From NCBI GenBank assembly GCA_034933685.1, contig JAYFNB010000017.1:62001-126000 (forward strand): DNA of 64,000 bases. The letters are read 5' to 3'. The notes under the pieces are model-generated. The model worked only from the letters and a program-made list of their open reading frames with translations. It did not search any database and was not told the origin of the DNA. Shown here piece after piece: positions 16,940 to 25,766 of this stretch; position 1 is the first letter of the stretch; the number at the start of each line of letters is the position of its first letter. This DNA is from UBA8514 sp034933685 (GTDB lineage Bacteria > Bacillota > Clostridia > Lachnospirales > Anaerotignaceae). The translations under genes and the position numbers were made by a program.

Positions 16940-16975
16940 GTTGTTTTTAGACACGGATGTCTGATAAAAAACAAC
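16940..16975 (+). other. Intercistronic hairpin between flgD and the next gene
   Basis: GTTGTTTTT pairs with AAAAACAAC and an inner AGAC with GTCT, leaving a bulge. No T run follows. It may act as an mRNA processing or stability element. Confidence 0.5.
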
Positions 16976-17003
16976 ACAAACTGTAAAAGGAAGGGGTGCG
17001 GAT

Positions 17004-17384
17004 ATGATTGATAAAATTCGTAATACAAATGCATATCAGTCTAAAAATGCATCAAGCCCTGTAAGAACTTTTAACAGCCAGCAGATAAGTTTTGAAGCGG
17101 TTTTAAACCAACAATTCAACGAAAAAAACCAAGAGCTTCAGCTATCTAAGCATGCCAAGGAACGTGTTGAGGAAAGAGGAATAGATGTTGATACTAACCT
17201 TATGACAACACTAAACGAGGCGGCACAAACTGCAAGGCTTAAAGGCGCTATAAATACAGTTATGATTGGGCAGGATGCCGCATTTGTTGTAAATATTCCA
17301 AACGGAATAATTGTTACTGCTATATCGGCAGAGGAATTAAAAAATAATGTATTCACAAATATTGACAGTGCTGTTTTAATTTAG
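17004..17384 (+). CDS. TIGR02530-family flagellar operon protein
   Basis: This 126-residue protein matches the small family found between flgD and flgE in Firmicutes fla/che operons. The core is LQLSKHAKERVEERGIDVD followed by GQDAAFVVNIPNGIIVTAIS. Its function is not established; it is assumed to help hook assembly from its constant position. Start at ATG after GGAAGGGG. Hairpins lie on both sides of the gene (16940 and 17406). Confidence 0.82.
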   Translation: MIDKIRNTNAYQSKNASSPVRTFNSQQISFEAVLNQQFNEKNQELQLSKHAKERVEERGIDVDTNLMTTLNEAAQTARLKGAINTVMIGQDAAFVVNIPNGIIVTAISAEELKNNVFTNIDSAVLI

Positions 17385-17405
17385 CTGGACCTTTTAGGAG
17401 GCTAA

Positions 17406-17430
17406 CATAAATATCCGACTGATATTTATG
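17406..17430 (+). other. Perfect 10-bp intercistronic hairpin upstream of flgE
   Basis: CATAAATATC at 17406-17415 pairs perfectly with GATATTTATG at 17421-17430 around a 5-base loop. There is no T run, so it is not a standard terminator. Confidence 0.6.
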
Positions 17431-17456
17431 GGCAGCAATATGGAGGGAGTAATAGT

Positions 17457-18353
17457 ATGGTAAAGTCTATGTTCTCAGGTGTTTCTGGGTTGCGTGCACA
17501 TCAGCAAAAAATGGACGTTATAGGTAACAACATTGCTAACGTAAACACAACTGCTTTTAAAGCATCAAGAGTAACTTTCACAGAATCTTTATATCAGGCA
17601 ACAGCATCATCAAGTAATGGCACAGATACATATGGTGGTAAAAATGGCAGTCAAGTTGGTTACGGTTCTCAGGTTGGTACAATTGATTTACAACTTTCAA
17701 CAGGCTCTTATAACCCAACAGATAGTGCAACAGACTGTATGATTGACGGAGAAGGGTTCTTCATTGTTGGTGCAAAAAATGATACAGGTTTTTCTGCTAC
17801 AGACACAGCAGTGGCAAGTGCAGGAATATCTGCTTTATACTTAACAAGAGCAGGAAATTTCAGCATCGACGGTGATGGCTATTTAGTAGACGGAAATAAA
17901 AATGTTGTATATGGTTTTAACTACCAAGGTGGCGTTGAAAATACAGGCACAATTTCTCCAATACGTGCATTTGATGGTACAGCGTCAACAGACAAATATT
18001 CATACACTGGCGTTACAATTAATGCAACTGGTGAGGTTACAGTTACAAAAGCCGACGATTCCACTATGGTTATAGGCAGAATTGCAGTTGCAAATGTGCC
18101 AAATGCAAATGCCTTGGAAAAAACATCAAACGGATATTATAAGGCAATTGCCAACACAGGTACAGTTCTTCCTTATGCACCAGGAGAGGGAGCAACAGGA
18201 ACACTTTTGAGTTATGGACTTGAAATGTCTAATGTAGACCTTGCGACTCAGTTTACAGATATGATTACAACACAAAGAGGCTTCCAGGCAAATTCAAAAA
18301 TTATTACAGTTACAGACACAATGCTTGAAGAACTTGTAAACCTTAAAAGATAA
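17457..18353 (+). CDS. flgE: Flagellar hook protein FlgE (short form)
   Basis: This 298-residue axial protein builds the hook. The N-terminal rod/hook motif DVIGNNIANVNTTAFKASR (residues 19-37) and the C-terminal FTDMITTQRGFQANSKII are the paired D0 helices that form the coiled core. A central region carries DGEGFFIV and the LTRAGNFSIDGDGYLVD motif shared by FlgE, FlgF and FlgG. It is short, like the Bacillus protein once called FlgG. The position after flgD and before flbD supports the FlgE role. Start at ATG after GGAGGGAG. Confidence 0.87.
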   Translation: MVKSMFSGVSGLRAHQQKMDVIGNNIANVNTTAFKASRVTFTESLYQATASSSNGTDTYGGKNGSQVGYGSQVGTIDLQLSTGSYNPTDSATDCMIDGEGFFIVGAKNDTGFSATDTAVASAGISALYLTRAGNFSIDGDGYLVDGNKNVVYGFNYQGGVENTGTISPIRAFDGTASTDKYSYTGVTINATGEVTVTKADDSTMVIGRIAVANVPNANALEKTSNGYYKAIANTGTVLPYAPGEGATGTLLSYGLEMSNVDLATQFTDMITTQRGFQANSKIITVTDTMLEELVNLKR

Positions 18354-18410
18354 TTAAATATGCATAAACTGTTCGATTTTTATTAGCTTAAACGTCCCTT
18401 AAAGCTTTAA

Positions 18411-18437
18411 AAATATTCGGAATTTGCAAAGCAAACA
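18411..18437 (-). repeat. Right copy of the 27-base inverted repeat
   Basis: Reverse complement of 15011-15037 with one mismatch. It lies in the 144-base gap between flgE and flbD, a place where such operons usually have little or no gap. Confidence 0.8.
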
Positions 18438-18497
18438 GATTTTAACTGTTTTGAACGGAAAAGTGCAAGATATTATTTTTTGAGAGGAAGGATTTGC

Positions 18498-18722
18498 ATG
18501 ATTAAACTTACCAAATTAAATGGAGAGATATTTATTTTGAATTGTGTTCAAATTGAAGTAATAGAATCCATTCCGGAATCAAAAGTTATATTGATGAACA
18601 AAGAGTTTTTTATTGTACGTGAAAGCCCGGAAGAAATTATTGATAAAGTTATGGAGTATTTTGCAAAAATTGAAATGTTGCATAAGCATACTGTTATCAT
18701 AAAGAACGACAATGAGTATTAA
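18498..18722 (+). CDS. flbD: Flagellar protein FlbD/SwrD
   Basis: This 74-residue protein begins MIKLTKLNGEIFILN and contains the ESIPESKVILMNKEFFIVRE core of the FlbD family (PF06289). In Bacillus subtilis the homologue SwrD increases flagellar torque for swarming. The open frame runs six codons further upstream, but the ATG at 18498 follows GAGAGGAAGG at good spacing and gives the usual family length. motA follows after 19 bases. Confidence 0.88.
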   Translation: MIKLTKLNGEIFILNCVQIEVIESIPESKVILMNKEFFIVRESPEEIIDKVMEYFAKIEMLHKHTVIIKNDNEY

Positions 18723-18741
18723 TTGATTTTGGAGGCGTAAA

Positions 18742-19536
18742 ATGGATTTAACAACAATTGTGGGCATAATTGCTGGTTTTGCACTGATTACATTCGGAAT
18801 TGGTATAAAAAGTATTGGGAACTTTATTGACCCACAGAGTATTTTAATTGTATTAGGCGGTACTATTTCAGGTCTTGTTGCAAGTTATCCTGTTCGTGTT
18901 TTAAAGCTTGTACCCAAGGCTTTCGTAAACACAGTTAAACCTAAAAATTATGATGTTATGGCAAGTATTGAACAGTTGCAGGAAATGGCAATTATTGCGC
19001 GTAAAAATGGTTTGCTGGCGCTGGAGGATAAAGCTAACGAGGCAGAAGACCCATTTTTTAAGCAAGGACTTATGCTTATTGTAGATGCAACAGCGCCTGA
19101 AAAAGTTAGGGAACTGATGAATACAGACCTTGAAAATATTCAGGACAGACACGGTGAAATTGTTGAGTTTTTTGAAAAAGCTGCAGCCTATGCACCTGGC
19201 TTTGGTTTGGTTGGTACATTAATAGGCTTAATTAACATGCTTAGGTCTATGAGTGCCGAAGGTGGTTCTGATGCCCTTGCGTTAAACATGGGCGTTGCTA
19301 TGATTACCACTTTTTACGGTTCAATTCTTTGTAATTTAATATTTTTACCTATTGCAAAAAAATTGGCAGTAAGAAATGAAGAAGAAGCACTTTGTAAAAG
19401 GGTTATTATTGAGGGTATTCTTTCTATACAGGCTGGTGAAAATCCAACATTTTTGAAGGAAAAACTTATTACATTCCTTCCTCAGTATGCGCGTGATGCT
19501 GAAGGTAAGGGCAAAAAAGGCAGTGGCAATGATTAA
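18742..19536 (+). CDS. motA: Flagellar motor stator protein MotA
   Basis: This 264-residue stator subunit has four membrane segments (about residues 3-24, 30-50, 148-170 and 183-203) with a large cytoplasmic loop between the second and third. The PGFGLVGTLIGLINML motif marks the third segment and its conserved proline. MotA forms a pentamer around MotB and converts ion flow into torque on FliG. Start at ATG after TTGGAGG; motB follows closely. Confidence 0.93.
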   Translation: MDLTTIVGIIAGFALITFGIGIKSIGNFIDPQSILIVLGGTISGLVASYPVRVLKLVPKAFVNTVKPKNYDVMASIEQLQEMAIIARKNGLLALEDKANEAEDPFFKQGLMLIVDATAPEKVRELMNTDLENIQDRHGEIVEFFEKAAAYAPGFGLVGTLIGLINMLRSMSAEGGSDALALNMGVAMITTFYGSILCNLIFLPIAKKLAVRNEEEALCKRVIIEGILSIQAGENPTFLKEKLITFLPQYARDAEGKGKKGSGND

Positions 19537-19572
19537 TTCTTTTAGGGTCGTTTATGAAAGTTAGGGGATGTT

Positions 19573-20343
19573 ATGGCAAGAAGAAAAAGTTCCGGTGGAA
19601 CTCAGGACTGGCTGACCACTTATAGTGACTTGGTTACTTTACTATTTTGTTTTTTTGTGTTGCTCTATTCCATGTCTTCCATAGATGCTGCAAAATGGGA
19701 TATACTTGTTAAAAGCTTTAACCCTGAAGCTTCTCAAGAAATAAAAGAGGTAGAAACAGCTCCGGGAAAGGGCGGTATAACTGAAGAGCAGGATGCTTTT
19801 GAAGAAATATATGCTCAGCTTTTCGAATATATTGAGCTTTCGGGTCTTGGTGAGGATGTACAAATTACAGAAGGTGAAGGATACACGTTTATAACATTTA
19901 GGAACAATGTGTTCTTTGATGGCGACAGCTATGTTCTTAAAAATGAAGGAAAACTTATTTTGGACAAGCTTTGTGAGATACTTAGTGGAGTAAGTGACTC
20001 GGTGGAGGAGATACAAGTGCTTGGGCATACCTCGCAAGCAAGCCCCACAGAACCAAACGAAATTGTAAGTGATAGATTTTTGTCATCCAACCGAGCGGCA
20101 GAGGTTTTGGTATACATGCAGAAAAAAAATATAATTGAGCCATACAAAATGATTTCAACTGGCTTTGGTCAGTTTAGGCCTATAAGCAGTTTTGAAACTA
20201 CAGAAAGCCGTGCAAAAAACAGACGTGTTGAAATTATTATTACAAAAGATGAAGGTGTTGCGGGAAGACTGGATAAATATTATGAAGAGGTTTATGGGAT
20301 AAAAAACAGCGATGATACAGGAACATCATCAGTAAAAAATTGA
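19573..20343 (+). CDS. motB: Flagellar motor stator protein MotB
   Basis: This 256-residue stator subunit has one membrane helix with the ion-binding aspartate at residue 19 (WLTTYSDLVTLLFCFFVLL). A plug region follows, then a C-terminal OmpA-like peptidoglycan-binding domain (about 130-235) with LGHTSQ, LSSNRAAEVLVYM and SRAKNRRVEI. It is the ion-conducting partner of MotA. No fliL gene follows; 180 bases separate it from fliM. Confidence 0.93.
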   Translation: MARRKSSGGTQDWLTTYSDLVTLLFCFFVLLYSMSSIDAAKWDILVKSFNPEASQEIKEVETAPGKGGITEEQDAFEEIYAQLFEYIELSGLGEDVQITEGEGYTFITFRNNVFFDGDSYVLKNEGKLILDKLCEILSGVSDSVEEIQVLGHTSQASPTEPNEIVSDRFLSSNRAAEVLVYMQKKNIIEPYKMISTGFGQFRPISSFETTESRAKNRRVEIIITKDEGVAGRLDKYYEEVYGIKNSDDTGTSSVKN

Positions 20344-20523
20344 AAGATGTACCAAAAATAGAAAATACTTGATTGTTTACGTTTTTGCACACAAAAGTGC
20401 GATTATGTGTTATCATTACAAGAAAACCGAAATAAAGGTAAAAAGCTCAATTTTAGCTTAAAATTAGGTTTATGGGTTTCCTTAATAATCTAAATAAATG
20501 ATGCGGGGAAGGTAAAACTATAG

Positions 20524-21522
20524 ATGGCAGAAGTACTGAGTCAAAGTCAGATAGATGCGCTGCTTGCATCGGTTGTGGCTGGAGGCGGTGTTGAGGAAAC
20601 ACAGCCTAAAGGTGAAGAAAAAAAGTATCGCAATTATGATTTCTATAGCCCTAAAAAATTCACAAAAGATAAACTGAATATTTTGAAAACTGCATATGAA
20701 AGCTATTCCAGAATTGCTTCTTCAAGAATTAACAGCCTTTTGCGTATTACAAGTGAGGTTGAGTTGGCAACGGTTGAAGAAGAACGTTACTACGAATTTA
20801 GTAACGCACTTACGGATACGGATACGCTTACGGTTATAAATGCAAAGTTTCCCGGCAGCGATGAGATTACACCAATCTATATGCATATTTCGGCACCTAT
20901 GATGTTGAATATGATTGACCGAATGCTTGGCGGTGCGGGTGAAGATGGTAGAGATTCTTTTTCTGGGTATACATATACAGATATTGAACTTTCGTTGTAT
21001 GAAAACATTGTTAAACATTTAGTTGAAATAATGGGCGACGCATGGTCCAATTATCTGGAAGTTGATTTCGAAATTAGTAAATTTGAAACCTCTAATGGGC
21101 TTTTGCAAGAAATGCGAATGGATGAAATTGTGGTTATTGTTGTTTTGAAAATAGATGTCAGCGGTAGCACGGGAATGATGAATATTTGTATTCCAGCAAC
21201 CCTCTTATCAAGTATGTTTAAAATAATTGAAAGTAAGAAAGCTCCACATGGAAAACTGGTTGGCAATGAGGATAAGACGACACAGCAAATTTTTGGATTT
21301 ATTAACGCCTCAACACTGGATGTTACCGCAAAAATCGGTGATGCATCTTTGTCTTTAAAAGAAGTTTACAACTTAAAAGAAGGCGATATTATTAATATGA
21401 GTAAGCCTAAAAATTCTGATGTAGATGTTTTTATAGACGAGAATTCTTGGTTTAAGGGCAGGTTGGGAGTGCATAATAAAAACATTGCAGTAAGAATTAG
21501 CGATGTTTGCAAAAAATTATGA
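20524..21522 (+). CDS. fliM: Flagellar motor switch protein FliM
   Basis: This 332-residue C-ring protein sets rotation direction. Residues 4-14 hold the CheY-P docking peptide LSQSQIDALLA. The middle domain (about 40-230) is the CheC-like fold that contacts FliG, with the GGAGEDGR loop. The C-terminal SpoA domain (about 250-332) pairs with FliY. Start at ATG immediately after TAG with GGGGAAGG upstream. The 180-base gap before it, unusual for this operon, holds a weak hairpin near 20450-20475 and no gene that I can support. Confidence 0.93.
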   Translation: MAEVLSQSQIDALLASVVAGGGVEETQPKGEEKKYRNYDFYSPKKFTKDKLNILKTAYESYSRIASSRINSLLRITSEVELATVEEERYYEFSNALTDTDTLTVINAKFPGSDEITPIYMHISAPMMLNMIDRMLGGAGEDGRDSFSGYTYTDIELSLYENIVKHLVEIMGDAWSNYLEVDFEISKFETSNGLLQEMRMDEIVVIVVLKIDVSGSTGMMNICIPATLLSSMFKIIESKKAPHGKLVGNEDKTTQQIFGFINASTLDVTAKIGDASLSLKEVYNLKEGDIINMSKPKNSDVDVFIDENSWFKGRLGVHNKNIAVRISDVCKKL

Positions 21523-21548
21523 GTATCATGAAGGGAAGAACTTAATTT

Positions 21549-22907
21549 ATGGGGTCAAATGTTTTTAGCTCTCTGGAAATAGACGCAATTGGCGAAATTC
21601 TAAATATTAGTCTTGGGGCTTCGGCAACTGCTGTTTCGACATTGTTAAGCAGAAGAGTAGACATAACCATTCCCGTAGTTCAGGTTTCTAGCAAGGAAGA
21701 ATTTGAATTTGCCAGCATGGAACCGGCTGTAGGCGTGGAAATAGTTTACGTTTCTGGGCTTAACGGGAAAAATGTTATGCTGCTAAAAAGGCATGATGTT
21801 AAAGTTATTGTAGAAATACTTATGGGTACGGAAATACCTGATGAAGAGTTTGAATTAAACGATTTATATATGAGTGCTGTTTGTGAGGTTATGAACCAGA
21901 TGATGGGTGCTTCATCTACGGCGCTGTCTGAATTTTTGGGTGAAATTGTTAATATATCCACGCCAGAGTCTTTTGAAATTAACACAATTTCCGATTTTAA
22001 AGAAAAGTATCTTGGTGATGAAGACCAGATGGTGGTTGTTAGCTTTTCTCTTAATATCGAAGATGCAGTTGAAAGTGAATTTTTAAATGTAATGACTTTG
22101 GATTTGGCAAGAAAGTTACTTGCTTGTGTTGGTTTGGGACAAGGACAGAGCGAAGAAGATGCCAAAATCGTTATACCTAACACTAGTGAGTCGGATAACA
22201 ATGGGGAGGAAGCGTCGCAGGAGGCAGTTGGTATTATGTCACAGGAGCAGATAGAAAAAGCGCTTAATGGAGGTGGTACGCCAGAACCACCAAAGTCATC
22301 AGGAGGAACATTATCTCAGGCAGAAATAGAAAATTTACTTAATGGTGGAGCATCTGCACCAGAACCACCAAAGACATCAGGAGGAACATTGTCTCAGGCA
22401 GAAATAGAAAATTTACTTAACGGTGGAGCATCTGCACCAGAACCACCAAAGCCATCAGGAGGAACGATGTCTCAGGAGGAAATAGAGAAATTGCTTAACG
22501 GTGGAGCGGCACCACAGCAACAACAGACCGTATATCAACAGCCTGTGTACCAGCAGCCTATGTATCAACAGCCGGTATACCAACAGCCACCTCAACCACA
22601 GCCTAATGTGTTTAATGTAAAGCCATTTGCACAAGAGCCATCGGTTAATTTGGCTAACCAAGAGCGTCCTGAAAACCTGGATATGCTTATGGATGTTGCG
22701 CTTGAGGTTTCAGTTGAGATTGGGCGAACAAAAAAATATGTTAAGGAAATTTTGGAATATTCACAAGGGTCTTTAGTTGTGTTGGATACCCTTGCAGGTG
22801 ATCAGGTGGATGTGTTTGTTAACGGACAATGTATCGCCAAAGGGGATGTAGTGGTAGTAGATGATTGCTTTGGAGTACGAATTACTGAAATATTAAATAA
22901 AAATTAA
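21549..22907 (+). CDS. fliY: Flagellar motor switch phosphatase FliY with four tandem CheY-docking motifs
   Basis: This 452-residue C-ring protein dephosphorylates CheY-P. The CheC-like region (about residues 1-210) has both phosphatase motifs intact: D-x3-E-x2-N-x22-P starting at IDAIGEILN and S-x3-E-x2-N-x22-P at SAVCEVMN. The C-terminal SpoA domain (about 365-450) joins the FliM ring. The linker carries four copies of a FliM-like docking peptide, at residues 230 (MSQEQIEKALNGG), 255 and 281 (LSQAEIENLLNGG, identical) and 307 (MSQEEIEKLLNGG). A Gln/Pro/Tyr-rich segment follows. The N-terminal docking peptide known from Bacillus FliY is absent. Confidence 0.92.
   Translation: MGSNVFSSLEIDAIGEILNISLGASATAVSTLLSRRVDITIPVVQVSSKEEFEFASMEPAVGVEIVYVSGLNGKNVMLLKRHDVKVIVEILMGTEIPDEEFELNDLYMSAVCEVMNQMMGASSTALSEFLGEIVNISTPESFEINTISDFKEKYLGDEDQMVVVSFSLNIEDAVESEFLNVMTLDLARKLLACVGLGQGQSEEDAKIVIPNTSESDNNGEEASQEAVGIMSQEQIEKALNGGGTPEPPKSSGGTLSQAEIENLLNGGASAPEPPKTSGGTLSQAEIENLLNGGASAPEPPKPSGGTMSQEEIEKLLNGGAAPQQQQTVYQQPVYQQPMYQQPVYQQPPQPQPNVFNVKPFAQEPSVNLANQERPENLDMLMDVALEVSVEIGRTKKYVKEILEYSQGSLVVLDTLAGDQVDVFVNGQCIAKGDVVVVDDCFGVRITEILNKN
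22236..22505 (+). repeat. Coding tandem repeat (about 78-base units) in fliY
   Basis: Units begin at 22236, 22311, 22389 and 22467, spaced 75, 78 and 78 bases. Each codes for one docking motif plus a Gly/Ala/Pro/Glu spacer. The two middle units are almost identical in DNA, which suggests recent duplication. Confidence 0.85.
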
Positions 22908-22959
22908 AATACAAAAACAAACTAAAAAATTGAGATAAGATTGGAAGGATGGATTTTAA

Positions 22960-23319
22960 ATGTCTAAAATATTATTAGTTGATGACGCGGCGTTTATGAG
23001 AATGATGATTAAGGACGCACTACAGAAAAATGGCTACACAGACCTTTATGAAGCAGCAGATGGAGTTGAGGCTGTTTCAAAATTTAATGAAGTTAAGCCA
23101 GACTTAGTTATTATGGATATAACAATGCCTAATATGGACGGTCTTTCTGCATTAAAAGCGATTAAAACCATTGATGCGAGTGCAAATGTTGTTATGTGTT
23201 CTGCAATGGGCCAGGAAGCGATGGTTATAGAAGCAATTAAACTTGGAGCAAAAGACTTTATTGTTAAGCCGTTTAAGCCGGACAGAATTTTGAAAACAGT
23301 TACAACCGTTTTAGGTTAA
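22960..23319 (+). CDS. cheY: Chemotaxis response regulator CheY
   Basis: This 119-residue single-domain receiver carries the chemotactic signal from CheA to the motor switch. The acidic pair is at residues 8-9 (LLVDD), the phosphoacceptor is Asp53 (IMDITMP), the Ser switch residue is in MCSAMG and the conserved Lys is in IVKPF. It has no output domain. It lies between fliY and fliO, as in Bacillus. Start at ATG after GGAAGG. Confidence 0.95.
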   Translation: MSKILLVDDAAFMRMMIKDALQKNGYTDLYEAADGVEAVSKFNEVKPDLVIMDITMPNMDGLSALKAIKTIDASANVVMCSAMGQEAMVIEAIKLGAKDFIVKPFKPDRILKTVTTVLG

Positions 23320-23580
23320 ATTAAAGCTTAGAAGATTAAAGTTGTTGCTTAAACACAGTGCTATATTGAATTTATACATAACCTACAACAATATTAACGC
23401 GAGGGCGTGTCTTCTTTGACTTTGCCCTAGATAAATTTTTAAGGTGGATACTGATAATGTGCTGATTTTATTTATGTTTGAGTGGCGTGCAAAACCATTT
23501 GTTTTGTAGTGAAAAGCAGCACTTCTTTAGTGATTAGTGTATAAGTGTACATTTTACTATGCACGCTGTTTGAAAGGAGT

Positions 23581-23940
23581 GTGAGTTCTTTCGCGGATAT
23601 GATACCTATAATTTTTACATTTGTAGTTGTAGTTTTAATTTTATATTTTAGTTACATAACCACAAAATGGATTGGAAGTAAGGGGATTTCGTCGCGTGGG
23701 TCCAAATATATGAAAATTTTGGATACACTTGCAGTTACACAGGATAAGTCGGTTATTATTCTAGAGGCAGATAAAAAGCATTTGCTTTTATCAGTTTCGC
23801 CAACAGATATTAAGCTTATTACAGAACTTGAAAATTTTGTTCCACAGACCACAGATTTGGAGTTGGAGGAGAAAATCCCTTTTTCCAAGCCAGAGGAATT
23901 TAAAAAAATTATTTTAAAATATTTAGGAAAACAAAAGTAG
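23581..23940 (+). CDS. fliO: Flagellar biosynthetic protein FliO/FliZ
   Basis: This protein of about 119 residues has one N-terminal membrane helix (IPIIFTFVVVVLILYFSY) and a small cytoplasmic FliO domain with YMKILDTLAVTQDKSVIIL and the final LKYLG. FliO helps assemble the FliP ring of the export gate. The start is uncertain: GTG at 23581 lies only 1 base after AAAGGAG and the ATG at 23599 is 19 bases away. The 225-base gap upstream (23320-23580) is unusual and contains only weak inverted repeats. Confidence 0.82.
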   Translation: MSSFADMIPIIFTFVVVVLILYFSYITTKWIGSKGISSRGSKYMKILDTLAVTQDKSVIILEADKKHLLLSVSPTDIKLITELENFVPQTTDLELEEKIPFSKPEEFKKIILKYLGKQK

Positions 23941-23974
23941 GGGCAACGGTTTTTTGTTTACCAAGGAGCAGACT

Positions 23975-24634
23975 ATGAATGATGCATTAATTAATATAAA
24001 TGGCAATGGAGTTCAGTCTTTAGAAATTTTGTTTATGCTGACCTTTATTTCTTTATTACCTTCTATTGTTATTATGACAACATCTTTTACAAGAATTACA
24101 ATTGTGTTGTCTTTTTTAAGGAATGCCTTAGGTTTGCAGCAAACACCGCCCAATAATGTACTGGTGGGTATCGCCCTTTTTTTAACCCTTTTCATTATGT
24201 CACCAGTTATTGACGAGGTGAACACAACAGCATATATTCCTTATAAAAATGAGGAAATTACCCAAAAAGAGGCATTGGATAGAGCATCTGTGCCGCTTAA
24301 AGAGTTTATGCTTAGGCAGACAGAGATAGACACCTTAGATATGTATATGGATTTTGCTGGAGAGAAATTGCAGGACGGCGATTATTTAAAAGTTCCCATG
24401 ACGGTAGTTATTCCATCCTTTATTACATGTGAGTTAAAACGTGCATTCACTATTGGATTTTTATTGTTTTTACCGTTTTTGTTAATAGATATTGTGGTGT
24501 CAAGCACTCTTATGTCTATGGGTATGATTATGTTGCCGCCAGCTACAATTTCACTGCCATTTAAAATTTTGCTTTTTATTACAGTAGACGGATGGCAACT
24601 TCTATTTTCTACTTTAATAAAGGGATTCCAGTGA
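23975..24634 (+). CDS. fliP: Flagellar export gate protein FliP
   Basis: This 219-residue integral membrane protein is the core of the export gate. It has four hydrophobic segments and the family motifs TSFTRITIVLSFLRNALG, QQTPPNNVLVGIALFLT and GMIMLPP. Length equals that of Bacillus FliP. The ATG at 23975 follows CAAGGAGC; the frame extends upstream but without a ribosome site. Confidence 0.93.
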   Translation: MNDALININGNGVQSLEILFMLTFISLLPSIVIMTTSFTRITIVLSFLRNALGLQQTPPNNVLVGIALFLTLFIMSPVIDEVNTTAYIPYKNEEITQKEALDRASVPLKEFMLRQTEIDTLDMYMDFAGEKLQDGDYLKVPMTVVIPSFITCELKRAFTIGFLLFLPFLLIDIVVSSTLMSMGMIMLPPATISLPFKILLFITVDGWQLLFSTLIKGFQ

Positions 24635-24684
24635 GATTATATAATAAATATTTATGCAATGTGCTTTAGAGATGGGTGGATAGG

Positions 24685-24942
24685 ATGACAAATTCAGAGG
24701 TACTTGAAATAATGCAAATGGCTGTTATTGTTGCCATTAAGCTAGGTGGACCTATACTTGTACTTAGTATGGTTATTGGTGTATTTATATCCATTATTCA
24801 GGCGGCAACCCAAATTCACGAACAAACTATTACCTTTGTACCAAAGGTGGTTATAATCGGTTTGCTTCTTTTAATAGGAGGGTCTTGGATGCTTGAAACA
24901 TTGCAGGATTTTTTGTATCAACTTTTTGAAATGATGATTTAA
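24685..24942 (+). CDS. fliQ: Flagellar export gate protein FliQ
   Basis: This 85-residue protein has two membrane helices and the conserved SIIQAATQIHEQTITFVPK turn. It packs around FliP/FliR in the export gate. The start is ATG 24685 with a weak ribosome site (GGTGG); an in-frame GTG at 24676 would add three residues. fliR follows. Confidence 0.92.
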   Translation: MTNSEVLEIMQMAVIVAIKLGGPILVLSMVIGVFISIIQAATQIHEQTITFVPKVVIIGLLLLIGGSWMLETLQDFLYQLFEMMI

Positions 24943-24971
24943 AAAAGGCAGGCTTGGAGGAATTGGAATAC

Positions 24972-25736
24972 ATGAATGACTATACCAATTTTATTTTTCT
25001 CTCATTAGTGTTTATGAGAATGTCTGGGTTTGTACTTTTAAATCCTATATTCGCTAGACAAAACGTGCCTGTGCAAGTTAAAACAGGTTTGGTTATAGCG
25101 CTTACGGTAATTGTTTATACCGCAACACCTATACCAGATATTATGCCAGCAACATTTTTGGAATATGGTGTGCTACTGCTGAAGGAATTTGCAGCAGGAT
25201 ATGTAATAGGATTTATAATTACACTGTTTGCATACGTAATTATTTTCGCAGGTGACTTTCTAGATATGGAAATGGGTATTTCCATGTCTAAGATATATGA
25301 CGCACAAAGTAATTCGTCAATATCGCTGAGCAGTACATTTTACAATACGATGTATATGCTTCTATTTTTTGCAATTGATGCCCATGTGGCTTTAATTAAT
25401 ATTTTGATTACTTCCCACAAGGTTGTGCCTTACGGAAGCGTAACTTTTGGACAGGAGTTGACCCAAAGCATATTGGACATGTTTGTTATGTGCACAGAGT
25501 TTGCCGTAAAAATGGCATTTCCAGTTGTGGCAATAGAATTTCTTTGCACAGTAGGCATGGGCATTTTAATGAAAGCTATTCCGCAAATAAATATATTTGT
25601 CGTTAATATTCAGCTTAAGATATTTGTAGGTCTTTGCCTTATGCTTATGCTGTTTACACCAATGGCTGATTTTGTGCAACAATTAATATTAGTTATGATG
25701 GAACATTTACGAAATGCACTACAGCTTTTGGTTTGA
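24972..25736 (+). CDS. fliR: Flagellar export gate protein FliR
   Basis: This 254-residue export gate protein has six hydrophobic segments and the family motifs SLVFMRMSGFVLLNPIF and EFAAGYVIGFIITL. It caps the FliP5-FliQ4-FliR1 assembly. The start is ATG 24972, 11 bases after GGAGG; earlier TTG codons lie too close to or on the ribosome site. Confidence 0.92.
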   Translation: MNDYTNFIFLSLVFMRMSGFVLLNPIFARQNVPVQVKTGLVIALTVIVYTATPIPDIMPATFLEYGVLLLKEFAAGYVIGFIITLFAYVIIFAGDFLDMEMGISMSKIYDAQSNSSISLSSTFYNTMYMLLFFAIDAHVALINILITSHKVVPYGSVTFGQELTQSILDMFVMCTEFAVKMAFPVVAIEFLCTVGMGILMKAIPQINIFVVNIQLKIFVGLCLMLMLFTPMADFVQQLILVMMEHLRNALQLLV

Positions 25737-25766
25737 TTTTTTGGACGATGAAAGGGGGAATGACTG

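Noticed and set aside
22236..22505. Repeat units as a CRISPR array
   Set aside because: The units are in frame, code for a conserved peptide motif and have no unique spacers of constant length; no cas gene is near.
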